Positions 1 through 6,485 of a DNA stretch of 35,581 nt are shown piece by piece (within the stretch, counting starts at the first letter, position 1; each line of letters starts with the position of its first letter). This DNA is from an uncultured Alphaproteobacteria bacterium (GTDB lineage Bacteria; Pseudomonadota; Alphaproteobacteria; RF32; CAG-239). The notes under the pieces are model-generated. The model was not told the origin of the DNA, ran no database searches, and was given only the letters and a program-made list of their open reading frames with translations. A program made the translations under genes and the position numbers. The stretch is taken from contig CAKQMD010000017.1 of NCBI GenBank assembly GCA_934254925.1, positions 1 to 35,581 of the forward strand, in the 5' to 3' direction.

Positions 1-590
1 TTAATCATTGCCACAAACCCATTTGCCACCACCGCCCCGGTGACATCAAAATTAAGCGCCGAGAATTTGCCGCGCTCATTGTCGGTAATTCCGTAAGCGC
101 CAATTCCGGTCAGGTTTTGCCCTTCTTTCAAGGTAATGGCAGTATTGCCCATGTCAATTTGACCGTAAATGACGATGTCACCTTTCTTGCCGCTATCGAT
201 CGCCGCCAACAGTTCTTCTTTGGTCGAAACCACCGCTGCCACACCTTCTTGTTCCTCAAACCAGGACTTGGCCGGAACGTTCACCGTCTCCAAAGCCTGC
301 GTCGCCGTGGCCGAAGCTTGTTCCAACAATTTGGCCCCGGCTTCCAAACCTTCCGTTGCCGCTTTGATGGTTTGGATCCCTTGTGCCATCGAGTCCAGCA
401 ATGCCGACAAATCACTGGCGCGGTTGTTCAAAGAAACAGCAGTATAGTATGACGAAGGATTATCAATCGCCGAATTGACTTTCAATCCGGTCGAAAGACG
501 GTTTTGAGTAAGATCAACCTGTCCCGCAATATTCTGCAGGCTGAGTAAGTTTGATCGCATCGAGGCGGTTAAACTGATACTGTTACTCAT
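1..590 (-). CDS. Flagellin, N-terminal part (runs off the left edge)
   Basis: Reading the minus strand from the ATG at 590 gives 196 codons with no stop, so the 3' part lies outside the window. Residues 1 to about 105 are a typical flagellin D0 plus first D1 helix; the stretch SLNNRASDLSALLDSMAQGI is characteristic of alphaproteobacterial flagellins. From about residue 106 (VPAKSWFEEQEG) the sequence leaves the flagellin fold and enters a segment with SKEELLAAIDSG-like and QNLTGIG motifs, resembling the entry of a right-handed beta-helix. The same segment occurs in the paralog at 34043-35581, at roughly 80% nucleotide identity by eye. The product would be exported by the flagellar type III system and form the filament. 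The SD is weak, but a good promoter lies 45-73 bases upstream. Confidence 0.9.
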   Translation of the reverse strand, partial: MSNSISLTASMRSNLLSLQNIAGQVDLTQNRLSTGLKVNSAIDNPSSYYTAVSLNNRASDLSALLDSMAQGIQTIKAATEGLEAGAKLLEQASATATQALETVNVPAKSWFEEQEGVAAVVSTKEELLAAIDSGKKGDIVIYGQIDMGNTAITLKEGQNLTGIGAYGITDNERGKFSALNFDVTGAVVANGFVAMI

Positions 591-634
591 TTCTATACAT
601 AATATTTTATGATTTCATGACAATCTATGAACAT

Positions 635-663
635 ACTATAAAAGAAACGAGAAACTGCCTCAA
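635..663 (-). promoter_or_regulatory. Probable sigma-70-type promoter of the left flagellin gene
   Basis: On the minus strand TTGAGG (663-658) and TATAGT (640-635) are separated by 17 bases. They would start transcription near 628, giving a leader of about 38 bases before the ATG at 590. It does not resemble a sigma-28 or sigma-54 promoter. Confidence 0.5.
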
Positions 664-742
664 AAGTCTTGCAAGCTTTTTCCTCAGCCAATCTCACTTT
701 TTGGATATAATCTATTGAACCCAGATCAGTCTATTTAGACAG

Positions 743-767
743 AAAAACCGCCCATCGGGCGGCTTTT
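743..767 (-). terminator. Rho-independent terminator after the peroxiredoxin gene
   Basis: A 6-bp GC stem (CCGCCC/GGGCGG, 748-753 with 757-762) and 3-base loop are followed, on the minus strand, by five T. It sits 16 bases past the stop of the gene ending at 783. Confidence 0.85.
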
Positions 768-782
768 CTGCAAAAGTACTTA

Positions 783-1499
783 TCAGGCAACTTTTTTCTT
801 TTGCGGTAAAGGTTTGGTACAAAAGAACCAGTCTTCGCATTTGGCGTCTTCCGGCGCTTTCTCTTCACGCGTATTCAGATCTTTGATCGTTGCCGGCGCC
901 GAAATCAACACGTCTTCGCCGGGCTGCCAATCCGCCGGGGTCGCCACACCGTATTCATCGGTCGTCTGCATGGCCAGCAAAATGCGTTTCAATTCTTCAA
1001 AATTGCGACCATTGGACAAAGGATAATAAATCAAAGCGCGGATAATCCCTTTAGGATCAATAAAAAACACTGCACGGACGGCTTTGGTATCGCTGGAATG
1101 AGGCTGAATCATTCCATATTTTTTGGCAACGTCCATTTTGACATCGGCAATCAGCGGATATTTGAATTCCTGCCCGTTATATCTTTTATAATTGATTTTG
1201 TCCTGAATGTTTTTCATCCAAGCCAGGTGGGAACTGACACTATCGACCGATACTCCGAGAAGTTCGGCATTCATTGCCAGGAATTCGTCATGCAAAGCTG
1301 CAAAGGTGGCGATTTCTGAAGTGCAGACCGGTGTAAAATCTGCCGGATGAGAAAACAAGATCACCCATTTGCCTTTATAATCTTCGGGAAAATTGATGGG
1401 ACCGGACGTGCTTTCCGCCCTAAATGCCGGCGCCGCGTCGCCGATAACGGGAATGGTTGTCAAAGAATCGGTCGACGTCAGGTTATTTTCGTTGTTCAT
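783..1499 (-). CDS. Peroxiredoxin, Prx6 type with C-terminal cysteine pair
   Basis: A 238-aa AhpC/TSA-family thiol peroxidase that reduces hydrogen and organic peroxides in the cytoplasm. The peroxidatic cysteine is Cys59 in PADFTPVCTSE. The long Prx6-type C-terminal arm carries Cys221 and Cys227 in CEDWFFC, the same C-x5-C spacing as the resolving pair of archaeal Prx6-type enzymes such as that of Aeropyrum pernix, so a two-cysteine or three-cysteine cycle is likely rather than strict 1-Cys chemistry. The start is well supported: AAGGAGG lies just before the ATG. It is transcribed alone, divergently from the antiporter gene, and ends at a terminator. The pair of C-terminal cysteines is seen; its resolving role is inferred from the family. 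Confidence 0.93.
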   Translation of the reverse strand: MNNENNLTSTDSLTTIPVIGDAAPAFRAESTSGPINFPEDYKGKWVILFSHPADFTPVCTSEIATFAALHDEFLAMNAELLGVSVDSVSSHLAWMKNIQDKINYKRYNGQEFKYPLIADVKMDVAKKYGMIQPHSSDTKAVRAVFFIDPKGIIRALIYYPLSNGRNFEELKRILLAMQTTDEYGVATPADWQPGEDVLISAPATIKDLNTREEKAPEDAKCEDWFFCTKPLPQKKKVA

Positions 1500-1536
1500 C
1501 AGAACCTCCTTAATTAAATTTTTATTTTTATCAAAG

Positions 1537-1566
1537 AGTATATAAATACGAACTTGTTAATTTCAA
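1537..1566 (-). promoter_or_regulatory. Promoter of the peroxiredoxin gene
   Basis: On the minus strand TTGAAA (1566-1561) is followed by TATACT (1542-1537, spacer 18) or the overlapping TATATA (spacer 16). The leader ends with a strong AAGGAGG ribosome binding site. Confidence 0.5.
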
Positions 1567-1605
1567 CAAAACGCCTATATTCAGAAAAAACGCCGGAGAT
1601 ACTGA

Positions 1606-2802
1606 ATGAAAATCGAGATTTTTTTGGGAGTGGCCGGGCTGCTCCTGTTGCTATGCGTGTTTGCCAACAAGATTTCCGATCGTTTCGGGATCCCTTCTTT
1701 ATTGCTGTTTTTAGCATTGGGAATGCTGGCCGGAAGCGACGGGATCGGTCGAATTCAGTTTCAGAACGCGCGGCTGACCAACTACATCGGTACCGTGGCT
1801 TTGGCTTTTATTTTGTATTCCGGCGGTCTGGAAACCAGTTGGAACAGCGTTAAGGGCGTTTTGGCCAGGGGCAGCGTTTTATCGACGCTTGGCGTTTTTC
1901 TGACGGCGCTGTTTTTGTTTTTCTTCGCTTATTACGTCATTGAACTTTCTTTTGCCACCTCACTGTTGCTCAGCGTTATTGTTTCTTCAACCGACGCACC
2001 AGCGGTCTTTTCCATTTTGCGTTCTTCCAACATGCAGATCAAAGGACGCCTGAAATCGCTGCTGGAGTTTGAATCCGGCAGCAACGATCCGATGGCGGTG
2101 TTCCTGTCCATGGGGGCCATGGCCGTTTTGACTCAGGAAAATGTGCGGCTGCCCGAATTTTTACAAATGTTTGCTCTGCAGATGAGTTTGGGCGTCTTTT
2201 TTGGCCTGTCTCTCGGGAAACTGGCTTCTTTGATTTTATGCCGCTGGTCTTTGCCGTATCAGGGATTGTACCCGGTTTTCGGCATCAGCGTGGTGCTGAT
2301 TATCTTCAGCCTGACGCAGCTGTTGTACGGTAACGGTTTTCTGGCAGTTTATCTGGCGGGAATCGTTATGGGAAACAACGCTTTTCTGCAACGGCGGCAA
2401 TTTATCCGCTTCAACGACGCCTTGTCATGGATCATGCAAATCGGAATGTTTTTGATCTTGGGCCTTTTGGTCAATCCTCATGAATTGGGCGAGGTTTTCG
2501 GCATCGGCTTTGCCGCGACGCTGTTCCTGATTTTCGTCTCGCGACCGCTGATGGTGTTTCTGTGCTTGGTGCGCAGCGATTTTTCCACGAACGAAAAAAT
2601 ATTTGTCAGTTGGGCCGGGCTTAAAGGCGCCGTGCCGATTATTTTGGCAACTTATCCGCTGATGCAAGGAATCCCCAATTCGCAGTTTTTGTTCAACCTC
2701 ATTTTTTTCTTGGTCATCATTTCAGTTTTGTTGCAGGGAAACTCCCTCCCCTGGCTGGCCAGAAAATTGAAACTTGATCGGGAAGACACCCCGCCTCTTT
2801 AA
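1606..2802 (+). CDS. CPA1-family sodium or potassium/proton antiporter, membrane domain only
   Basis: A 398-aa inner-membrane protein of about 12 hydrophobic segments, of the NhaP/CvrA type. It exchanges Na+ or K+ for protons. The ion-site motifs are visible: SSTDAPAVFSILR with TDAP at 129-132, and FESGSNDPMAVFL at about 155-167, the CPA1 'ND' motif. E. coli CvrA and other NhaP2 proteins carry cytoplasmic TrkA_C and CorC-like domains after the membrane part; here the protein stops about 12 residues after the last helix, so nucleotide or ligand control through those domains is absent. Start chosen at ATG 1606, with GGAG 9-12 bases upstream. Which ion is moved cannot be told from the sequence. 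Confidence 0.88.
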   Translation: MKIEIFLGVAGLLLLLCVFANKISDRFGIPSLLLFLALGMLAGSDGIGRIQFQNARLTNYIGTVALAFILYSGGLETSWNSVKGVLARGSVLSTLGVFLTALFLFFFAYYVIELSFATSLLLSVIVSSTDAPAVFSILRSSNMQIKGRLKSLLEFESGSNDPMAVFLSMGAMAVLTQENVRLPEFLQMFALQMSLGVFFGLSLGKLASLILCRWSLPYQGLYPVFGISVVLIIFSLTQLLYGNGFLAVYLAGIVMGNNAFLQRRQFIRFNDALSWIMQIGMFLILGLLVNPHELGEVFGIGFAATLFLIFVSRPLMVFLCLVRSDFSTNEKIFVSWAGLKGAVPIILATYPLMQGIPNSQFLFNLIFFLVIISVLLQGNSLPWLARKLKLDREDTPPL

Positions 2803-2866
2803 TATTCTTATCGGCGGATTATATTAATCGGCGGTAACAGAGAAACAACCGGAAGGAGAAAGTTTG

Positions 2867-2947
2867 GTGCAGTGGCGCATAAAACATACAATCATTTCAA
2901 TGATCGTTTTTGCTTTGGTGGTTCTTTCTCTGGTGCTGTTTAATTAA
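2867..2947 (+). CDS. Single-helix membrane microprotein 1 (26 aa)
   Basis: GTG start at 2867 preceded by GGAAGGAG at 2851-2858 with 8 bases spacing (an in-frame TTG at 2864 is an alternative). The product starts MQWRIKHT and continues as one hydrophobic helix of about 18 residues ending LVLFN. It resembles the next microprotein in layout: M-x-W near the start, basic or polar head, single helix, abrupt end after phenylalanine. It has the look of a small regulatory or stabilising membrane peptide. No family recognised; the good SD and the paralogous neighbour are the support. Confidence 0.5.
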   Translation: MQWRIKHTIISMIVFALVVLSLVLFN

Positions 2948-2972
2948 TCTTTTGCAGAAAAAGGATAAAAAA

Positions 2973-3041
2973 ATGAAGTGGCAGCACTGGATTATTGCGG
3001 TTGTTTTGATTTTTGCTTTGGCGATTTCGCTGTTTTTTTAA
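2973..3041 (+). CDS. Single-helix membrane microprotein 2 (22 aa)
   Basis: ATG at 2973 with AAAAAGGA 7 bases upstream; stop TAA at 3039-3041. The peptide begins MKWQHW and is then a single hydrophobic helix (IIAVVLIFALAISLFF). It lies 25 bases after microprotein 1 and looks like its tandem paralog, likely co-transcribed with it and possibly with the antiporter upstream. Function unknown. Confidence 0.5.
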   Translation: MKWQHWIIAVVLIFALAISLFF

Positions 3042-3060
3042 AATATTTATGAATTTAGGC

Positions 3061-3089
3061 TTGACAAGCTGAGGAAAAAAGCGTATTTC
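3061..3089 (+). promoter_or_regulatory. Promoter of tRNA-fMet
   Basis: A consensus TTGACA (3061-3066), 17-base spacer and TATTTC (3084-3089). The -10 lies in the loop of an inverted repeat, AGCGTA/TACGCT (3080-3095). Confidence 0.6.
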
Positions 3090-3116
3090 TACGCTGTCTT
3101 TAATGGCAAGTCTTAT

Positions 3117-3193
<77 letters not shown>

Positions 3194-3196
3194 TTG

Positions 3197-3237
3197 AAAA
3201 AAGCTTTATAATCAACAGGTTATAAAGCTTTTTCTTT
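3197..3237 (+). terminator. Terminator of tRNA-fMet
   Basis: A long A/T-rich inverted repeat with AAGCTTTATAA/TTATAAAGCTT core (from about 3197 to 3233) and a short loop, followed by T-rich sequence, 4 bases after the CCA end. Confidence 0.75.
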
Positions 3238-3278
3238 TACCTGTCATTTTGCTGTTTTATCTTGGGGCCAGTAGAAGT

Positions 3279-3764
3279 TTATTTATAATCTTTAATAAAA
3301 TTAAATATGTTAATTTTATTCTCTACTTGAAACAACAATGTCTCTATATATTGTCTTATAAGTTTATTAGCATGGGCATTCTTTTCCTGTTCACAAACAG
3401 TACCTGAGGGAATATCATATTTATTTAAACAATAGGCAACACCGTAAACAGCTAAAGTTGATTTAACGTAATTTCGGTAATCATTTATATTATTTTCATA
3501 GTTATCATGATAAAAATGCTGCATGATATTTTGTGTAAGATTATCCATACAATCGAATTGATTGCTATTTTTAGCGCATCGATTTAAATCACTATTAAAT
3601 TGACGCAGTAATGAATAATCATCAATAATTTCTTTTATTTTATCTTTACCGCTCCAATCACTTTGATTATAGACTTTATCTATATCAATGCCGTGATATA
3701 TTTCGGCATAAGCGTTAAAGCTAAACAACAATATTACGGTAAATATAAAATAAAACCTTTTCAT
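3279..3764 (-). CDS. Secreted four-cysteine protein A, unknown family
   Basis: A 161-aa protein with a clear Sec signal peptide (MKRFYFIFTVILLFSFNAYA, cleavage probably after AYA) and a mature part of about 140 residues rich in Asn, Asp, Lys and Tyr with four cysteines (RCAK, FDCMD, AYCLN, TVCEQ), suggesting two periplasmic disulfides. The SD is excellent (GGAGG, 7 bases). The first 20 codons and all upstream DNA are identical, save one base, to those of the gene at 5077-5520, while the mature proteins differ. It is divergent from the muramidase gene at 4109. A periplasmic inhibitor or immunity role is a context-based guess; no family was recognised. Confidence 0.75.
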   Translation of the reverse strand: MKRFYFIFTVILLFSFNAYAEIYHGIDIDKVYNQSDWSGKDKIKEIIDDYSLLRQFNSDLNRCAKNSNQFDCMDNLTQNIMQHFYHDNYENNINDYRNYVKSTLAVYGVAYCLNKYDIPSGTVCEQEKNAHANKLIRQYIETLLFQVENKINIFNFIKDYK

Positions 3765-3939
3765 TTCCCAACCTCCAAGATTAAGACGTATTTGAGCATA
3801 ATCGTCAATGTTGAAAATCCGGTTAAACGAATCAATAAAATCTCGCCTGAGATCTCAACCCCATATGCTTTCGGTATACAGCAATTAATACGGAGCTAAT
3901 GAACCGGCAGGCTTTGACTGGCCGAAATTAAATTGCTTT
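3698..3939. repeat. 242-bp direct repeat, copy 1
   Basis: Matches 5454-5695 base for base except G3714 versus A5470. It covers the signal-peptide codons of protein A, its SD and about 175 bases upstream. A further similar stretch (3941-3968 against about 5738-5764) continues after an insertion of roughly 43 bases in copy 2. Confidence 0.95.
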
Positions 3940-3957
3940 TTGTGTCAAAACAACTTC

Positions 3958-3987
3958 TTGCAATAGTTGTTGATATTTTTATTATAT
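3958..3987 (+). promoter_or_regulatory. Probable promoter toward the muramidase gene
   Basis: TTGCAA (3958-3963) and TTATAT (3982-3987, spacer 18) or ATTATA (3981-3986, spacer 17). It lies at the end of the duplicated region, so the -35 is shared with copy 2 while the -10 is not. Confidence 0.4.
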
Positions 3988-3993
3988 CTTGAA

Positions 3994-4080
3994 AAGAGAA
4001 TCGTTTTTTGTTATGAATAAAATATCACTTAGGATAAGTGTGTCAAAAAATCCGAAGATTAAGTTCTTCGGATTTTTTTA
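3994..4080 (+). ncRNA. Possible short RNA or attenuated leader upstream of the muramidase
   Basis: Between the promoter-like element and the muramidase SD there is a small hairpin (CACTTA/TAAGTG, 4026-4040) and then a strong terminator-like hairpin (AATCCGAAGA at 4049-4058 with TCTTCGGATT at 4065-4074) followed by six to seven T. No + strand gene ends before it, so it either ends an RNA of about 85 nt or attenuates the gene starting at 4109. The boundaries are inferred from the promoter guess. Confidence 0.35.
4049..4079 (+). terminator. Terminator-like hairpin in the muramidase leader
   Basis: A 10-bp perfect stem, 6-base loop and T run; 29 bases before the muramidase start codon. A-rich sequence on the other side would let it work on the minus strand too, but no minus-strand gene ends there. 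Confidence 0.75.
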
Positions 4081-4108
4081 TTTTAAACCATTTTGAAAGG
4101 ATACAAAA

Positions 4109-5080
4109 ATGTCTAATCTTATTCGTTATATTACTCAAGATGACCCGGAAGAAGAGTTGAAAAACGACTTAGCATCTTCCGATAACATGACTTATAAGCC
4201 TCTGCAAAAATCTAAGGAAGACTCTTATAAAAATTATACAGCTAGAAAAAATAACTTATTGGAAAATGATTTTAGTTATCTTACTTCTAGAAAATCTTCA
4301 CAAAATAAAGAAGAAGGTTCCTTTATGGGCAGAATTTCTAATATCTTTAATAATATTAAATCTAATGAAAAACCTTCTGCTCAAAGTTTGTCTTTACCAC
4401 AATCAATGGCTAAAAGTGTATTGGAAGGAGGAGCTAAAATCAATACTGTTTTATCTCAGAAACCAATCGGCAATAATGCTGGTTTATATAAAATTACTCA
4501 AAACACGAAAACTAATATTACGGAAAATGCCCCTAAAACAAATAATATTGATTACGCTCTTTACGGAAAAGACTTTAATGAAAAAGATATTAATGAAATG
4601 CTTAATGATAAACGTTTCCAAAATATTATGAATAACAGAATAAAGACCAATGAAGGCGGATATGTCAATCATCCTAATGACCGTGGAGGTGAAACAAAAT
4701 TTGGAATAAGCAGCCGTTGGTATCCTGGTGAAGATATAAAAAATTTAACACAAGAAAGAGCTAATATGATTCTGTTCAGAGATTATTGGAAAAATACAAA
4801 AATTTATCAACTTCCGGATGAAATGGCAGATATTGTTTTGGATGATAGTATTGTCCAAGGGCAACCTACAGCAATTAAGAATTTACAAAGAGCTTTGGAA
4901 ATTGCAGACGATGGAATAATTGGTCCCAACACATTAAATGCCATAAAAAATACTGATTATAAAATTCTAAAAGAAAAATTTATTGAGAATGTAAAAAAGA
5001 TAGAGGAACAGTATTTAAATAATGATCCGTCTCAACGTGTATTTGAAAAAGGACACCAAAATAGATTCGATAAATATTAA
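4109..5080 (+). CDS. GH108-type muramidase with long N-terminal extension
   Basis: A 323-aa protein. Residues about 168-265 match the glycoside hydrolase 108 (ZliS/endolysin) family: NEGGYVNHPNDRGGETKFGI at 181-200 is the hallmark, with Glu182 the expected catalytic acid cleaving the MurNAc-GlcNAc bond. Residues about 266-315 (TAIKNLQRAL, DDGIIGPNTLNAI) resemble the PG_binding_3 domain that follows GH108. The first 165 residues are polar, Asn/Lys/Ser-rich and look unstructured; no signal peptide or membrane anchor is seen, so export must use a holin, a specialised secretion system or cell lysis. SD AAAGGA, spacing 8. The gene is convergent with protein B (stops overlap) and divergent from protein A. 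It could be a phage-type endolysin remnant or an antibacterial effector. Confidence 0.85.
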   Translation: MSNLIRYITQDDPEEELKNDLASSDNMTYKPLQKSKEDSYKNYTARKNNLLENDFSYLTSRKSSQNKEEGSFMGRISNIFNNIKSNEKPSAQSLSLPQSMAKSVLEGGAKINTVLSQKPIGNNAGLYKITQNTKTNITENAPKTNNIDYALYGKDFNEKDINEMLNDKRFQNIMNNRIKTNEGGYVNHPNDRGGETKFGISSRWYPGEDIKNLTQERANMILFRDYWKNTKIYQLPDEMADIVLDDSIVQGQPTAIKNLQRALEIADDGIIGPNTLNAIKNTDYKILKEKFIENVKKIEEQYLNNDPSQRVFEKGHQNRFDKY

Positions 5081-5520
5081 TTATGAGCCGATACTGACTT
5101 TATCATTTTGTAAATATAATCATAAAGTTCCTGTGTTGTGGTGTATTCGCTATACAAATATGGAGATACACCACAATTATTTTGCTTACAGTAATTTGTA
5201 TTATTATATAAAAATAGATATTCATCATAAATAAAGCTAATATATTTATCTATTTTGGCTTGAGCATCTTTTTCAGACAAATTATAAAATTGTGTTAAAA
5301 TTTTTATTGCCGTACTTTTGTAACACTGTTGTGCTTTCTTGTTTATATTGGTAAGGAAATCATAACATTTTATGCTCCAAGTTTCAGTGCATTCTTGCCT
5401 TTTTTGAATATATTTTTCCTGACATAGGTATAATTCATACTCATTATCATTTAATATTTCGGCATAAGCATTAAAGCTAAACAACAATATTACGGTAAAT
5501 ATAAAATAAAACCTTTTCAT
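5077..5520 (-). CDS. Secreted six-cysteine protein B, unknown family
   Basis: A 147-aa protein with the same signal peptide as protein A and a different mature part with six cysteines (YLCQE, QECTE, IKCYD, QQCYK, NYCKQ, NNCGV). Its stop overlaps the muramidase stop by four bases on the opposite strand. Short alternating Cys and Lys/Gln segments recall small helical periplasmic inhibitor proteins, but no family is recognised. The shared leader and swapped mature region suggest recombination that keeps promoter and export signal while changing the payload. Confidence 0.75.
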   Translation of the reverse strand: MKRFYFIFTVILLFSFNAYAEILNDNEYELYLCQEKYIQKRQECTETWSIKCYDFLTNINKKAQQCYKSTAIKILTQFYNLSEKDAQAKIDKYISFIYDEYLFLYNNTNYCKQNNCGVSPYLYSEYTTTQELYDYIYKMIKSVSAHN

Positions 5521-5695
5521 TTCCCAACCTCCAAGATTAAGACGTATTTGAGCATAATCGTCAATGTTGAAAATCCGGTTAAACGAATCAATAAAATCTC
5601 GCCTGAGATCTCAACCCCATATGCTTTCGGTATACAGCAATTAATACGGAGCTAATGAACCGGCAGGCTTTGACTGGCCGAAATTAAATTGCTTT
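5454..5695. repeat. 242-bp direct repeat, copy 2
   Basis: Second copy of 3698-3939, in the same orientation and 1756 bases further on. It carries the SD, start and signal-peptide codons of protein B plus about 175 bases upstream. After 5695 the copies differ by an insertion of about 43 bases that includes another CCGGCAGG. Confidence 0.95.
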
Positions 5696-5810
5696 AAACG
5701 AGCCGGCAGGATTCCTTTATCTTTTTGGGGCTTATTGTATCAAAATAATTTCTTGCAATAGTTAAGGAATATTATAAAAATAAATTTTGGGACACGTCCC
5801 AAATTCGTCC
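5696..5810. other. Gene-free stretch with a short inverted repeat
   Basis: TTTGGGAC/GTCCCAAA at 5786-5803 could end the minus-strand gene at 5811, being followed on that strand by U-rich sequence. The remainder is A/T-rich upstream DNA of protein B; no gene seen. Confidence 0.5.
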
Positions 5811-6263
5811 TCAGATAAAAAGTAAATAAAAAGAAAAACCAATGAAAATAGTAAAATATATCATATTAGAGCTACCGATTATTGTTTTATCTCTATTATG
5901 GGGAACAATGATGACGCCTGGCATGCTGCCGTTTCTAATGGCAGTTCCTTTTCCGTCTTTGAACGTGACATTGGTAATTTCCGAATTGATACCGGAGCCG
6001 CTATAACTCAGCGTTCCGCTATGATTGGGCTTTGCTTCGCCTATTCCTGTTATGACGGTGTTGGTTTTAACGCTTGCAGAATCGGCATGATCCCCCTTAA
6101 CGTCAATCTTATAAGCATCAGAATTAGTCTTTTTGTTTGCTTCTGCTATTGCTTGAGTCAGGGATCCCGAAGCAGGAACGACATAATCTGCCTGATCAGC
6201 GGAAAAAGCTAAAGACGTCTCAAGACTCAAAAACAAAACCCAAAAGATATTGAAACGTCTCAT
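5811..6263 (-). CDS. Shortened beta-helix adhesin-like secreted protein
   Basis: 150 aa: signal peptide (MRRFNIFWVLFLSLETSLAFS), then ADYVVPASGSLTQAIAEANK and alternating short strands (TNTVITGIGEA, GTLSYSGSGI, EITNVTFKDGKGTAIRNG) that read like the first coils of a right-handed beta-helix, as in autotransporter passengers. After about residue 113 the sequence changes to an unrelated hydrophobic tail (IYFTIFIGFSFYLLFI), where hundreds of further residues would be expected. Most likely the 5' end of a large adhesin or autotransporter gene cut off by rearrangement, possibly still translated (SD GGGAGAAG). Its VITGIG motif parallels QNLTGIG in the flagellin inserts. Confidence 0.6.
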   Translation of the reverse strand: MRRFNIFWVLFLSLETSLAFSADQADYVVPASGSLTQAIAEANKKTNSDAYKIDVKGDHADSASVKTNTVITGIGEAKPNHSGTLSYSGSGINSEITNVTFKDGKGTAIRNGSMPGVIIVPHNRDKTIIGSSNMIYFTIFIGFSFYLLFI

Positions 6264-6436
6264 TTTCTTCTCCCATTTAATAGGCTCTTGTTCATTTTAT
6301 CAAGTTAAAATTGATATGCTTCTCCTTTTGCATAATTCAACACTGTTTTACAAAATTTATTTTTGTCATGAAAAAGTTAGACAAAGACCGATTTACACAA
6401 CCTTAAATTATATTATATTTTTAACATAATTTAAGA
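6264..6436. other. AT-rich divergent intergenic region
   Basis: Separates the shortened adhesin gene (minus) from the repeat protein (plus). It contains an inverted repeat TATCAA-7-TTGATA (6298-6316) that could be an operator for the adhesin gene. No gene seen. Confidence 0.35.
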
Positions 6437-6465
6437 TTGCAACATTATAAAAAATATGTTTTAAT
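6437..6465 (+). promoter_or_regulatory. Promoter of the 19-residue repeat protein
   Basis: TTGCAA (6437-6442), 17-base spacer, TTTAAT (6460-6465). It is followed by a very strong SD, AAGGAGG at 6474-6480. Confidence 0.5.
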
Positions 6466-6485
6466 TAAAGAAAAAGGAGGCAATC

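Noticed and set aside
5786..5803. Palindromic TTTGGGAC/GTCCCAAA as a mobile-element end
   Set aside because: No matching inverted end or transposase nearby; a terminator explains it better.
5898..6212. Plus-strand frame opposite the shortened adhesin
   Set aside because: No SD; the minus-strand gene has signal peptide and solenoid pattern.
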